Source: an uncultured Clostridia bacterium (GTDB taxonomy: Bacteria; Bacillota; Clostridia; TANB77; CAG-508). Taken from it: DNA of 43,991 nucleotides. This document shows positions 17,405 to 26,141 of this stretch, one piece after another. The first letter of the stretch is position 1; the number at the start of each line of letters is the position of its first letter. Location: contig CAKPOA010000011.1 in NCBI GenBank assembly GCA_934169575.1, forward strand, positions 1 to 43,991, read 5' to 3'. The notes under the pieces were generated by a model, which searched no databases, was not told the origin of the DNA, and saw only the letters and a program-made list of their open reading frames with translations. A program made the position numbers and the translations under genes.

Positions 17405-17441
17405 ATAATCATTTTAAATGATTATATTTTGGTTGAAATTT
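17405..17441 (+). repeat. Perfect inverted repeat plus right copy of the 17-bp direct repeat
   Basis: ATAATCATTT (17405-17414) and AAATGATTAT (17416-17425) form a perfect 10-bp inverted repeat with a single-base loop. It runs into the right copy of the 17-bp repeat (17425-17441) whose left copy ends ylmC. The hairpin may terminate the regulator gene or mark the end of an inserted segment. Confidence 0.7.
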
Positions 17442-18339
17442 GAATTGGGAGATGGTAAAAATAGAAGAAATTACTATAATAATTCCTGTATACAATTGTG
17501 AAAAATATATAGAAAAATGCTTAAAAAGTATAATTGAACAAACATATAGTAAGATAAAGATTGTAATAATTAATGATGGAAGTACAGACAAAACAATATA
17601 TATTGTAAAAAAATTAATGTCAATATCAAATAGAGATATAAAATTGTATTGCACTCAAAATCAAGGAATTGCAAAAACTAGAAATTTAGCAATAAGTTTA
17701 TGTGATACTAATTACTTTATGTTTGTAGATGCTGACGACTATTTAGAAAAACAAGCTGTTGAGAAACTATACAATAAGTTGGTTAAAGAAAATTGTGATA
17801 TGGTAATAGGGAGTATTGATGATTTTTTGGAAAATGAAATTCTTTTAAATGAAGAAAATAAATATGATTTCTTATTTAATTATAAAGTAAAATGTTTTGA
17901 AACACCATGGAACAAATTGTACAAAAAGGCGATTTTTAATGATTTAAAATACCCAGAACTAAATTTAGCAGAAGATGAATATTTGTTTCATCATATTTTA
18001 AAAAAGTGCAAAAAAATTACAATTATTCCTGATAAGACATATAATTATAACAATAATAGTGAGGGATTAACTGCAAAAAATGCCATATACATTAAAGATA
18101 GAATATATGCAATGAAAAATAAAAAGAATTTTTTTAAGAATACAAAATATGAAGAAATTGCCACTAAACAATATATGAATTTTTTGATTTATTTATATTG
18201 TGAAAAAAATCAAAGAAATATGGACAAGCAATGTAAAAAAGAGATATTAAAATTATATAAAAGTGAAAAATGGATAATAAATTTTAAATATTCTTTTTTT
18301 AGATTTTTTCCATCAATATATTGCCTGTTAAAAAAATAA
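17440..18339 (+). CDS. Glycosyltransferase family 2 protein
   Basis: The 299-residue GT-A enzyme opens with ITIIIPVYNCEKYIEKCLKSI and IINDGSTDKT, and has its DxD at D97-A-D99 (FVDADDYLE), then ETPWNKLYKKAIF. These inverting transferases add sugars to lipid-linked glycans at the inner membrane face. The start is uncertain. TTG 17440 has no ribosome binding site, and ATG 17452 lies directly against GGGAG with no spacing. The proper upstream region may have been lost when DNA was inserted before it. It begins the surface-glycan locus. Confidence 0.87.
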   Translation: MNWEMVKIEEITIIIPVYNCEKYIEKCLKSIIEQTYSKIKIVIINDGSTDKTIYIVKKLMSISNRDIKLYCTQNQGIAKTRNLAISLCDTNYFMFVDADDYLEKQAVEKLYNKLVKENCDMVIGSIDDFLENEILLNEENKYDFLFNYKVKCFETPWNKLYKKAIFNDLKYPELNLAEDEYLFHHILKKCKKITIIPDKTYNYNNNSEGLTAKNAIYIKDRIYAMKNKKNFFKNTKYEEIATKQYMNFLIYLYCEKNQRNMDKQCKKEILKLYKSEKWIINFKYSFFRFFPSIYCLLKK

Positions 18340-18358
18340 AATGAAAGGTATAAAAAGT

Positions 18359-19321
18359 ATGAATTGTATCCCTATAGTTTTTTCAGTAAATGATAAATTT
18401 TCCAAATTTGCTAGTGTAGCAATTCAGTCGATTATAGAAAATGCAACAATAGGGCATAAATATATAATATATGTATTTTATATAAATTTATCTAAAAGTA
18501 ATATTGATAAATTAGAAAGTCAAAAAAATCAATATGTAGAAATAAAATGTGTAAATATAAATAAATATATTGAGCTTAAAAATTTTTATGAAATAGGTGA
18601 CTATACATATGAAATATATTTTAGATATTATATTCCTAAGATATTGAAGCAATATGATAAAATAATATATTTAGACTCTGATATTATTATTGTCGAAGAT
18701 ATTGCAAAATTATATTATGAAGATATAGGAGATAAGCCTATCGCAGCAGTTACTGATTTTGAACACTATATGAATAATAAAAACAATGATTTTAATTCTG
18801 GAGTTTTAGTAATAAATACAAAAGAATTTGAAAGATTGCAAATTCGTAAAAAATGTATTGAACTTATAAAATTAAAAAAATATGATTTTCCAGATCAAGA
18901 TGCTTTAAATGAAATTTGTAAAAATAATGTTTATATTTTGAATCCAAAATATAATTATCAAGTGAGTTTAGCATATTATCATAAATTTAAGAAAAATATA
19001 AGAAAAAGAAACTTTAAGAAATTATTTCAAGAGCAGCCTATTATTATACATTTTTCATATATTACTAAACCGATTTATAATATTTTTTCAAAATATAATA
19101 ATGAATTTTGGAAATATGCGAAAAATACACCATATATTACAGAATTATTAGAAATCTATTTGAATAATCAATATGAGGTTTTAAGAAATTCTCCAGTTGA
19201 AGATATTTGTATAGATTTAACTGAAGAAGGCAGATTTGGGATAAGAAAAATAATGGATATATTTTGGTATCAATTGAAATATTGGTTTTTATTTAAGATA
19301 AAAACAGATAATAGAAAATGA
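18359..19321 (+). CDS. Glycosyltransferase family 8 protein
   Basis: ATG 18359 is preferred (AAAGG at 18344-18348) over in-frame ATG 18341, giving 320 residues. The GT8 pattern is clear: PIVFSVNDKFSKFASVAIQS, DxD at D106-S-D108 (IYLDSDIIIVEDI), FNSGVLVINTKEF, FPDQDALNEI, and a C-terminal IIHFSYITKP that supplies the usual histidine ligand. It is similar in organisation to the GT8 half of the fusion protein at 6735. It follows the GT2 gene closely, so the two are likely cotranscribed. Donor sugar unknown. Confidence 0.88.
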   Translation: MNCIPIVFSVNDKFSKFASVAIQSIIENATIGHKYIIYVFYINLSKSNIDKLESQKNQYVEIKCVNINKYIELKNFYEIGDYTYEIYFRYYIPKILKQYDKIIYLDSDIIIVEDIAKLYYEDIGDKPIAAVTDFEHYMNNKNNDFNSGVLVINTKEFERLQIRKKCIELIKLKKYDFPDQDALNEICKNNVYILNPKYNYQVSLAYYHKFKKNIRKRNFKKLFQEQPIIIHFSYITKPIYNIFSKYNNEFWKYAKNTPYITELLEIYLNNQYEVLRNSPVEDICIDLTEEGRFGIRKIMDIFWYQLKYWFLFKIKTDNRK

Positions 19322-19330
19322 GTTATAATA

Positions 19331-19363
19331 ATGTAACAAAAATGTAATAAAAATGTAATAAAA
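19331..19363 (+). repeat. Three 11-nt tandem repeats
   Basis: ATGTAACAAAA, ATGTAATAAAA and ATGTAATAAAA are directly repeated (one mismatch in the first). They lie just after the GT8 gene and upstream of the TA tract and the prepilin-like gene. Confidence 0.8.
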
Positions 19364-19379
19364 CCGAAAACCCTTGGGG

Positions 19380-19417
<38 letters not shown>

Positions 19418-19436
19418 ATTTTTAATAAAAATAGTA

Positions 19437-19465
19437 TTGCACGAAAAAATGATAAATGATAAAAT
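19437..19465 (+). promoter_or_regulatory. Promoter of the prepilin-anchored FGE gene
   Basis: TTGCAC (19437-19442), a 17-nt spacer and TAAAAT (19460-19465) form a good sigma-A-type promoter. The leader to the ATG at 19546 is about 75 nt and holds GAAAGGGG (19531-19538) as ribosome binding site. Confidence 0.6.
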
Positions 19466-19545
19466 ATGACAAGAAAAATATAAAAGTGGAATAACCACAT
19501 GTGCAAACTTTTATTATGTGCACAAAATAAGAAAGGGGAAAATAT

Positions 19546-21213
19546 ATGGAAAAAAATGGACAAAAAGGTATTACATTAATAGCTTTAATTATTACAATAA
19601 TAGTTTTGATATTGCTTGCGGGGATAAGTATAAGTATGATATCAGGACAAGATGGTTTACTTTCAAGAGCTGGCAAAACAACAGAGATGCAAAGTAATGC
19701 ACAAGTAAGTGAGGCAATGAGTTTAATATATAATGAATATATAATTGAGCAAAAGACAAATGGAAATACAGAAGATTTTATAGATTATGTAAAAGCAGCT
19801 GGAAAAGTAAATGATAATGGTGTAATAGATACCAAAAAATTGACAGGAGGTAAAATAGCATTAGGAAATGGAACAGATAGTTCAGATGTATACAAATTAG
19901 AAAAAGTTGGAAATGATTATGTCATAAGATATTATGGTGAAAATGAAGATGATGAAATCAAAACAATATGGTCAAGTACTGGAAATGTAGCGGATGTGGA
20001 ACCTAAGATAGAGTTTTCATATGAGGAATTTGAAACTGAATCAAGAGCAGTTGCTCTTAGAATTTATGCAAAAATAAGTAATATAGAGATGGTTGACTCA
20101 GCTTCTGAATTAAAAAACGAGCTGTGTAAAATAACTGTATCTTGTAATGGACAGGCAGAAACAATAACAAATTGTGCTGAGTACAATACAGTAACTAGTG
20201 GAATAAATATTGAAGATAAAAATAATGGAGAAGTATTAGTAACATGTGAATTAGCTATGGTTTCAAATGGTGAATATGATGCACAAATAAACGTAGGAGC
20301 AATTGGAAGCAAAAGAGGCAAAGTTAAGATAACAAAATGTAAAGCAGAAGAAGAAGAAAAATATTCAGCTATATGCAATACTAATACAGAAATTGAAAGT
20401 GATGGATATACGGTAACAGTACCTGCAGGTTTTGCATATGGAATAAGTGATAATGTAAAAAGTGTAAATGCAGGATTTGTTATAACAGATAATGTAGATG
20501 ATGAGGGTAATAGTATTGGAAATGAATTTGTATGGATACCAATAAATAAGGAAAATTTAACTGTAGGAAATACAGATAAAAAAATGGCAATTTTATCATC
20601 TGAATCAAATTATGAAGGTGTTCTTTATAGGTATGTATATAATGAAGATAAAATAAATATTGAGGAAATAGGAAATTTAGAGCCATATGAAACTACAAAA
20701 GATCAAGTGATGATAAATAGTGTTAAAAAATATGGTGGATTTTATGTAGCAAGATATGAGACTAGTATTGAAAATGGAATTTCAATTTCAAAATTAGGTT
20801 ATGCACCAATTTTAGAAAATAGGGTAAATCGACGACTGGAAAATGGTATTTACAGTTATAGATTAGAAAATGAAATTAATATAAACTATACAAATAAATT
20901 TAAGTCTGTTGAAAGTGATATTATGTGTGAAAGTCAATATGATGCAATGGTAAATTTCATAATGACTACAGAAAAAAATGTAGAAAAAATATTACATAGT
21001 GGAAATTGGATTAATTATGCTGATGTAGTAAAAACAGGGTTAAATAGAAAAGAAGATTTTTTAAATAATATATATGATTTAGGTGGAAATTGTATTGAAA
21101 CTATAAAAACAAGAGGAAGTGAAGACACTACTTGTCATTTGTATTTGACCGATATAGGTGAATTAAAGCAGAATACAAGGTTTTCTACACGTATGTCTTT
21201 ATATATAAAGTAG
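19546..21213 (+). CDS. Prepilin-anchored surface protein with C-terminal FGE-like domain
   Basis: The 555-residue protein starts with a class III (prepilin-type) leader: GQKG then ITLIALIITIIVLILLAG. Cleavage should fall after Gly and the hydrophobic helix would anchor it; Glu5 of true pilins is Ala here. The middle (~150-290) looks like beta-rich repeats with paired Cys. From ~305 the FGE/lectin-fold module begins: TVTVPAGFAYG, NAGFVITDN, NEFVWIPI, GGFYVARYETS, SQYDAM, NIYDLGGN. It ends in SLYIK like the gene at 3-341. The core WEW is replaced by CIETI, and the tail is shorter and has normal low G+C, so it is not an obvious DGR variable repeat. It lies inside the glycan locus. No pilus assembly genes are in view. 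Confidence 0.85.
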   Translation: MEKNGQKGITLIALIITIIVLILLAGISISMISGQDGLLSRAGKTTEMQSNAQVSEAMSLIYNEYIIEQKTNGNTEDFIDYVKAAGKVNDNGVIDTKKLTGGKIALGNGTDSSDVYKLEKVGNDYVIRYYGENEDDEIKTIWSSTGNVADVEPKIEFSYEEFETESRAVALRIYAKISNIEMVDSASELKNELCKITVSCNGQAETITNCAEYNTVTSGINIEDKNNGEVLVTCELAMVSNGEYDAQINVGAIGSKRGKVKITKCKAEEEEKYSAICNTNTEIESDGYTVTVPAGFAYGISDNVKSVNAGFVITDNVDDEGNSIGNEFVWIPINKENLTVGNTDKKMAILSSESNYEGVLYRYVYNEDKINIEEIGNLEPYETTKDQVMINSVKKYGGFYVARYETSIENGISISKLGYAPILENRVNRRLENGIYSYRLENEININYTNKFKSVESDIMCESQYDAMVNFIMTTEKNVEKILHSGNWINYADVVKTGLNRKEDFLNNIYDLGGNCIETIKTRGSEDTTCHLYLTDIGELKQNTRFSTRMSLYIK

Positions 21214-21244
21214 AAAATATATTACATATAAAAAAGGAGAAAAA

Positions 21245-22135
21245 ATGAGCAAACTAAAAGAAGCAATAAAAAAGGTAATACCAACAAGTATGGCAAAATC
21301 AAATAAGCTATATTCTAATTTAATACAAGAAATAGCTAATATGCAAGCAAGAGTAATACCAAAAACAATGTTAGATTATGAAGTGCAATTAGTAGAACAT
21401 TGTAATTTGAATTGTAAATGTTGTTCACATTTTTCTCCTCTTTGTAAAGAAGAATTTTTAGATGTAGAAGAATATAGAAAAGATTGTAAAAGATTATCTG
21501 AATTATTTAATGGGCAAGCAAATTTTATTAGACTAATGGGAGGAGAACCTTTATTACATCCAGAAATAGAAAAAATATTAGAAATCACAAAAGAAAATTT
21601 TCCTAAAAGTATAATTGATTTAGATACAAATGGAATATTAGTATTATCAATGAAAAAAGAATTTTGGGAAAGTATGAGAAAGACAAAAATAAATTTAACT
21701 ATAACAAGATATCCAATAAAATTAAATTATGAGAAAATAAAAGAAAAATGTAAAAAAGAAAAAGTGAATTTCAGATTTTTTGATGAACAAAAATCAAGAG
21801 AATTCACAAAATTATCATTAGATATAGAGGGAAGACAACAAACAGAGTGTAATTTTATAAAGTGTTATTTAGCTAATTCATGTCACACATTAAAACATGG
21901 AAAAATGTATACTTGTTCAACAGTTCCTCATATTAATCATTTTAATGAATATTATAAATGCAATCTTGAAATTACTGAAAAAGATGGAATAGATATATAT
22001 AAAGCAAAAAGTGGACAAGAAATCTTAGATTTTTTGGCAAACCCAATACCATTTTGTAGATATTGCAGGGTAAACCAAAGAGTATATGGAAACAAATGGC
22101 AAAAATCAGAAAAAAGTATTGATGAATGGACATAG
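21245..22135 (+). CDS. Radical SAM protein
   Basis: The 296-residue enzyme has the [4Fe-4S] cluster motif C53-x3-C57-x2-C60 in EHCNLNCKCCSHFSPLC and the SAM-binding block RLMGGEPLLHP. A C-terminal Cys-rich part (CNFIKCYLANSC, CSTVPH, FCRYCRVNQ) could hold an auxiliary cluster. The CNLNCKxCSHFSPL type is often found next to glycosyltransferases, where its substrate is generally unknown. AAGGAG precedes the ATG. Its stop codon overlaps the AGGTGAT ribosome binding site of the next gene, an ABC exporter, so the two are coupled. Whether it modifies a sugar, lipid or peptide cannot be read from the sequence. Confidence 0.88.
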   Translation: MSKLKEAIKKVIPTSMAKSNKLYSNLIQEIANMQARVIPKTMLDYEVQLVEHCNLNCKCCSHFSPLCKEEFLDVEEYRKDCKRLSELFNGQANFIRLMGGEPLLHPEIEKILEITKENFPKSIIDLDTNGILVLSMKKEFWESMRKTKINLTITRYPIKLNYEKIKEKCKKEKVNFRFFDEQKSREFTKLSLDIEGRQQTECNFIKCYLANSCHTLKHGKMYTCSTVPHINHFNEYYKCNLEITEKDGIDIYKAKSGQEILDFLANPIPFCRYCRVNQRVYGNKWQKSEKSIDEWT

Positions 22136-22143
22136 GTGATTTA

Positions 22144-23814
22144 ATGATAAGAGAATTTTTTTCGATTTTAAAAAAATATAAAACAGTATTAAAAAACTTA
22201 AAAAAATATATAAGACAATTAATATTTTTAAGTTTTATTACAATAATAATATCTATTATAACACCATCGCTTGTAGCTAAAATAATATCATGTATGGTAC
22301 AATCAAAATTTAATCAAATTATATGGATTTTGTTAGTATTAGGCATTTTTCAGGTCGTAAATCTTGGAAATAATATTTTAAGTTCAAGAGTATTTTATAA
22401 ATTTAGGAAAAATTTTGTGTTAGAATTAAGAAAAGCAATATCAAGAGGAATATTTGAATTAAGCATAGATAAAATAGAAAATCAAAGGAAAGGCAAATAT
22501 ATACAAAGGATAAATAATGATCCTAATTTAATAACAGATGTAATGCTTGATATGAAAAAATATTTAATATTATTATGTAGTAATATTGGAATCATTTTTT
22601 ATACGCTATACTTGAATCCAATACTAGGTATGATTTATTTTATTTCATCAATTTTGATATTATATATAAGAAAAAAAGGTGTTGAAAAAAAGAAAAGTAC
22701 AAAAGAAATATGTATGAAAAAACAAGAAGAAACATTAGGTATGTGGGGAGAAATATGTAATGGTATAAAAGAAGTAAAAACAATAAATCTTAAAAAGCAA
22801 TTTACTAAAAAAACAAATGAAAACTTTAATAATATTGAAGATTTACAGTATAAAGCAGATTTTTATTTTGATTTATACTTGAAATCAACAATAATAATAG
22901 AATGGATTGCTAATACATTAATTGTTTTAACAAGTGCATATTTAATGTCAAAAAAATACATAGAACTAGATGTATTTGTAACTGTATTTATGTATAGAAA
23001 AAATGTATTTTCATTTTCAGATAGTTTTACATATATGTTGGAGAGAATATCAAGCTTTAATTTATCAAGTAAAAGAATTTTAGAAATTGCAAATTTTGAA
23101 AGTAATGAAACATACAAAAATGCAAAATATGAAGTTGAAGGTAAAATAGAATTAAAAAATATATGTTTTTCATATAATCCAGAAAGTAGTATATTAAATA
23201 ATTGTAATCTTGTTGTAAATCCAAATGAAACAATAATAATAATGGGACAAAATGGAGCAGGAAAAACAACAATATTAAATTTAATATCTAATATATATAA
23301 ACCCAATTCTGGTAAGATACTAATCGATAATAAAAATATAAATGAATATACAGAAGAAGAAATACAAAGAAATATATCAATAATTTCACAAGATTATTAT
23401 TTATTTGATATGAGTATAAAAGAAAATTTATTACTTGCTAAACCTGAAATGACAGATAGTGAAATGTGTGATATTTGTAAATTTGTTGGAATTCATGATT
23501 TTATAATGTCATTACCACAAAAATATGATACAATTATAGGAGAAGGTGGAGGATTTTTAAGTGGTGGACAAAAACAAAAAATAGTAATTGCAAGGACACT
23601 ATTATTAGATACGAAAATAATATTATTTGATGAATTTACTAGTGCTTTAGATAAAAATTCAGAAAAAACAATTATTGATATACTAAAGAAAATAAGTAAA
23701 AATCATACAATTATTATAGTAACTCATAAAATTGAGTTATTTGATGAGTTTAAAATAAGATATTTATTAAGTAATAAAAAGTTATTGAAGGTTGAAGAAA
23801 ATGCAGAAAATTAA
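22144..23814 (+). CDS. ABC exporter, fused membrane and ATPase domains
   Basis: ATG 22144 is chosen because AGGTGAT (22134-22140) sits just before it; the in-frame ATG at 22126 has no site. The 556-residue protein has a six-helix type IV exporter membrane domain (~1-320) and a complete ATPase: Walker A MGQNGAGKTT near residue 367, Q-loop ISQDYYLFD, signature LSGGQKQKIVIA, Walker B IILFDEFTSALD, and switch His in IVTHK. It probably works as a homodimer exporting a lipid-linked glycan or other product. There is no C39 peptidase domain, so a bacteriocin processing exporter is unlikely. It is coupled to the radical SAM gene upstream and overlaps the O-antigen-ligase-like gene downstream. Confidence 0.92.
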   Translation: MIREFFSILKKYKTVLKNLKKYIRQLIFLSFITIIISIITPSLVAKIISCMVQSKFNQIIWILLVLGIFQVVNLGNNILSSRVFYKFRKNFVLELRKAISRGIFELSIDKIENQRKGKYIQRINNDPNLITDVMLDMKKYLILLCSNIGIIFYTLYLNPILGMIYFISSILILYIRKKGVEKKKSTKEICMKKQEETLGMWGEICNGIKEVKTINLKKQFTKKTNENFNNIEDLQYKADFYFDLYLKSTIIIEWIANTLIVLTSAYLMSKKYIELDVFVTVFMYRKNVFSFSDSFTYMLERISSFNLSSKRILEIANFESNETYKNAKYEVEGKIELKNICFSYNPESSILNNCNLVVNPNETIIIMGQNGAGKTTILNLISNIYKPNSGKILIDNKNINEYTEEEIQRNISIISQDYYLFDMSIKENLLLAKPEMTDSEMCDICKFVGIHDFIMSLPQKYDTIIGEGGGFLSGGQKQKIVIARTLLLDTKIILFDEFTSALDKNSEKTIIDILKKISKNHTIIIVTHKIELFDEFKIRYLLSNKKLLKVEENAEN

Positions 23815-25183
23815 AGATTTTATTTGTTTTAAAAGTTCAAAAGAAATATATCAAAAATATGAATTTATTTTATTATTTTTATCTATGTTTATACTTGTAG
23901 TTGATTATGCTGTGATTTTTACATATAGACATTTTGAAAAAATATCGTCATTTTCATGGCAGTTATATCCATTTTTCATTAGTCTATATTTTCCATTGAT
24001 TCATGATATTATATATCATATAAAAAATAAAACATATAAATTTAATATAATAGACTTAGGAATGATAATCTATTTTGAATTATGTTTGATAGCAACAATA
24101 TTTGCAGAAGATATGCCAAAATCAATATTAGGAAATGGAATAAGAAATGAGGGCATAATTACAATTGGATTTTATATACTAGTATATTTTCTTGCAAAAA
24201 ATATTGTAAATAAGAAAAATGTGTATAAAATTATTAATCTAATATTTGGATTTGGATTATTACAAGTTGCATATGGTTTTGCACAATCATATTTAAAATG
24301 GATGGCATTTTTTGATGAAATGGCATATGGATTTACTGGTAATCCTAATATGTATAGTTTATTAATTGGTACATTACTAACAATATCTATATGTTTATAT
24401 TTTAGTAAAGATATAGATACAAAAAAATATAATAACTATTATTTAATATGTTCTGTAGTTTTTTATATTGGGTTAATACTTGGAGAATCATCAGCACCTT
24501 TTTTTATATTTGGATTGATATTATTTTTTATTTTTATATATGGTATTTTCAAAAAAGTAGAATTAAAAAAAATTACTATAATTTTTTTAGTAATATGTGT
24601 ATTATTTCCTATTATACAATTTAGTAATAAATACATAAATCAAAATTACTATGAAAAAAATCCTCAAAGAGCAAGTCAAAATAAAGATTATTCAAAATTA
24701 AATACTGATATAATAAAAATATGGAATAAGGTCTTTTATATTAAAGAGAATAATGAGGAAAATGTAGAAATTAATGTAAATAATAATGTTGCTCATGGAA
24801 GAATAGAAATTTGGAAAAAAACTTTTGATATTGCAAAAAAAAATTGCATAAATGGTATTGGACTTGATTGTTTATCTACTTTGTGGGCACATGATAGTAT
24901 TTGCGAAAAAGTAGACAAGGCACATAATCAATATTTAGATATATGGGTAAGTATAGGAATTTGTGGAGCAATATTATATGTTATAATAATCAGTATAATA
25001 ATATTTAAAGGATTTAAATCAAAAAATATTGTTTGCAAATATTTAAGTTTTGGATGTTTATATTATTCATTAACCATAGTATTTAATATTAGTACACCAT
25101 TTGTTGCTACATATTATTATATTATTCTAGGTTTGATTGTTGGGATTGAACAGAAAAGCAGGTGTGATTATGAAAAAAGTTAG
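23801..25183 (+). CDS. O-antigen ligase / Wzy-like polymerase family membrane protein
   Basis: ATG 23801 with GAAGG at 23787-23791 is favoured over in-frame TTG 23792, giving 460 residues. There are about ten to twelve membrane segments and one large external loop (~270-370). The loop carries the family's conserved pattern: AHGRIEIWKKTFDIAKKN, NGIGLDCLST, then DKAHNQYLDIWVSIG just before the next helix. Such proteins join or transfer lipid-linked glycan chains outside the membrane. It overlaps both neighbours (ABC exporter and GT2), consistent with one polycistronic glycan operon. Ligase and polymerase roles cannot be separated by sequence. Confidence 0.87.
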   Translation: MQKIKDFICFKSSKEIYQKYEFILLFLSMFILVVDYAVIFTYRHFEKISSFSWQLYPFFISLYFPLIHDIIYHIKNKTYKFNIIDLGMIIYFELCLIATIFAEDMPKSILGNGIRNEGIITIGFYILVYFLAKNIVNKKNVYKIINLIFGFGLLQVAYGFAQSYLKWMAFFDEMAYGFTGNPNMYSLLIGTLLTISICLYFSKDIDTKKYNNYYLICSVVFYIGLILGESSAPFFIFGLILFFIFIYGIFKKVELKKITIIFLVICVLFPIIQFSNKYINQNYYEKNPQRASQNKDYSKLNTDIIKIWNKVFYIKENNEENVEINVNNNVAHGRIEIWKKTFDIAKKNCINGIGLDCLSTLWAHDSICEKVDKAHNQYLDIWVSIGICGAILYVIIISIIIFKGFKSKNIVCKYLSFGCLYYSLTIVFNISTPFVATYYYIILGLIVGIEQKSRCDYEKS

Positions 25184-26141
25184 TATTATTATACCTGTAT
25201 ATAATACTGAAAAATATGTCGAAAAATGTATGAAAAGTGTTTTAAATCAAACATATAAAAATATTGAAATAATAATAGTTGATGATGGAAGTACAGATAG
25301 TTCTGGGCAGATTTGTGATACATTTTTAAGTGATGATAGAGTAAAAGTTTTTCATCAAATTCATAAGGGAACGAGTTGTGCGAGAAATTATGGAATAGAA
25401 ATGGCAAAAGGTGACTTTATATGTTTTATTGATAGTGATGATTATGTTGAAAAAGATTATATACAAATTCTGTATGATTTAATAACAAGATATGATACGG
25501 ATATTGCTGTGTGTGGTTTTGATTTTGTATATAATAGAAGAAAATCCAAAGATAAAGGGAAAAAAGAAAGTGATGTTTTAATTTTTAATAATAAACAAGC
25601 TTTAGAAAAGATGTGTGATTATAATGATTGTTTTATGCCAATTTGTTGTAACAAAATATATAAAGCAAAATTATTTAAAGATATTAGGTTCCCTAATGGA
25701 AAAAAATATGAGGATTTATGTTTGAATATTGATGTGTTTTCAATAGTTAAAAAAGTTGCTTATAAACCTATAATAAAATATCATTATTTTGTTGACAGAG
25801 AAGATTCATCTTCAAAATCAACTTTTTCTGAAAGAGAATATGATTGCATTGAATTTTGCGAAAAGTTAAAAATAATAATGAAAGATGAGTATAATAGCAT
25901 AATACATGGCTTTTATTTGGCAAATATGATTGATATATGTAACAAATTGATTGATATAAATAAAATAGATAAAGAGTTTTTTGTCAAGATACAAAAAATA
26001 TCTAGATATAAATTATTAAACCTAATAGTTAGTAATTATATGATACAAAGGAAAATAAATGTGATATTATTTAGCATAAATTACAGATTATATATAATGT
26101 ATTATAAGTTAAAGAGGAAGTTATGGAAAAGAAAATATTAA
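25170..26141 (+). CDS. Glycosyltransferase family 2 protein
   Basis: ATG 25170 is preceded by AGGTGTGAT; the longer in-frame ATG at 25137 lies within the previous gene and lacks a site. The 323-residue enzyme shows VSIIIPVYNTEKYVEKCMKS, IIIVDDGSTDSSG, DxD at D88-S-D90 (CFIDSDDYVE) and PICCNKIYKAKLF, the last typical of capsule and exopolysaccharide GT2 enzymes such as EpsJ. It overlaps the ligase-like gene by 14 nt and the next GT4 gene by 19 nt, indicating tight coupling. Confidence 0.9.
   Translation: MKKVSIIIPVYNTEKYVEKCMKSVLNQTYKNIEIIIVDDGSTDSSGQICDTFLSDDRVKVFHQIHKGTSCARNYGIEMAKGDFICFIDSDDYVEKDYIQILYDLITRYDTDIAVCGFDFVYNRRKSKDKGKKESDVLIFNNKQALEKMCDYNDCFMPICCNKIYKAKLFKDIRFPNGKKYEDLCLNIDVFSIVKKVAYKPIIKYHYFVDREDSSSKSTFSEREYDCIEFCEKLKIIMKDEYNSIIHGFYLANMIDICNKLIDINKIDKEFFVKIQKISRYKLLNLIVSNYMIQRKINVILFSINYRLYIMYYKLKRKLWKRKY

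Noticed and set aside
21245..22135. Radical SAM protein as an anaerobic sulfatase-maturing enzyme acting with the FGE-like gene
   Set aside because: There is no sulfatase in view, and the FGE-fold proteins here look like binding modules; the CSHFSPL type fits glycan-locus radical SAM proteins better.
22126..23814. ABC exporter as part of a bacteriocin/RiPP system with the radical SAM enzyme
   Set aside because: There is no C39 peptidase domain, no precursor peptide gene nearby, and the neighbours are glycan enzymes.
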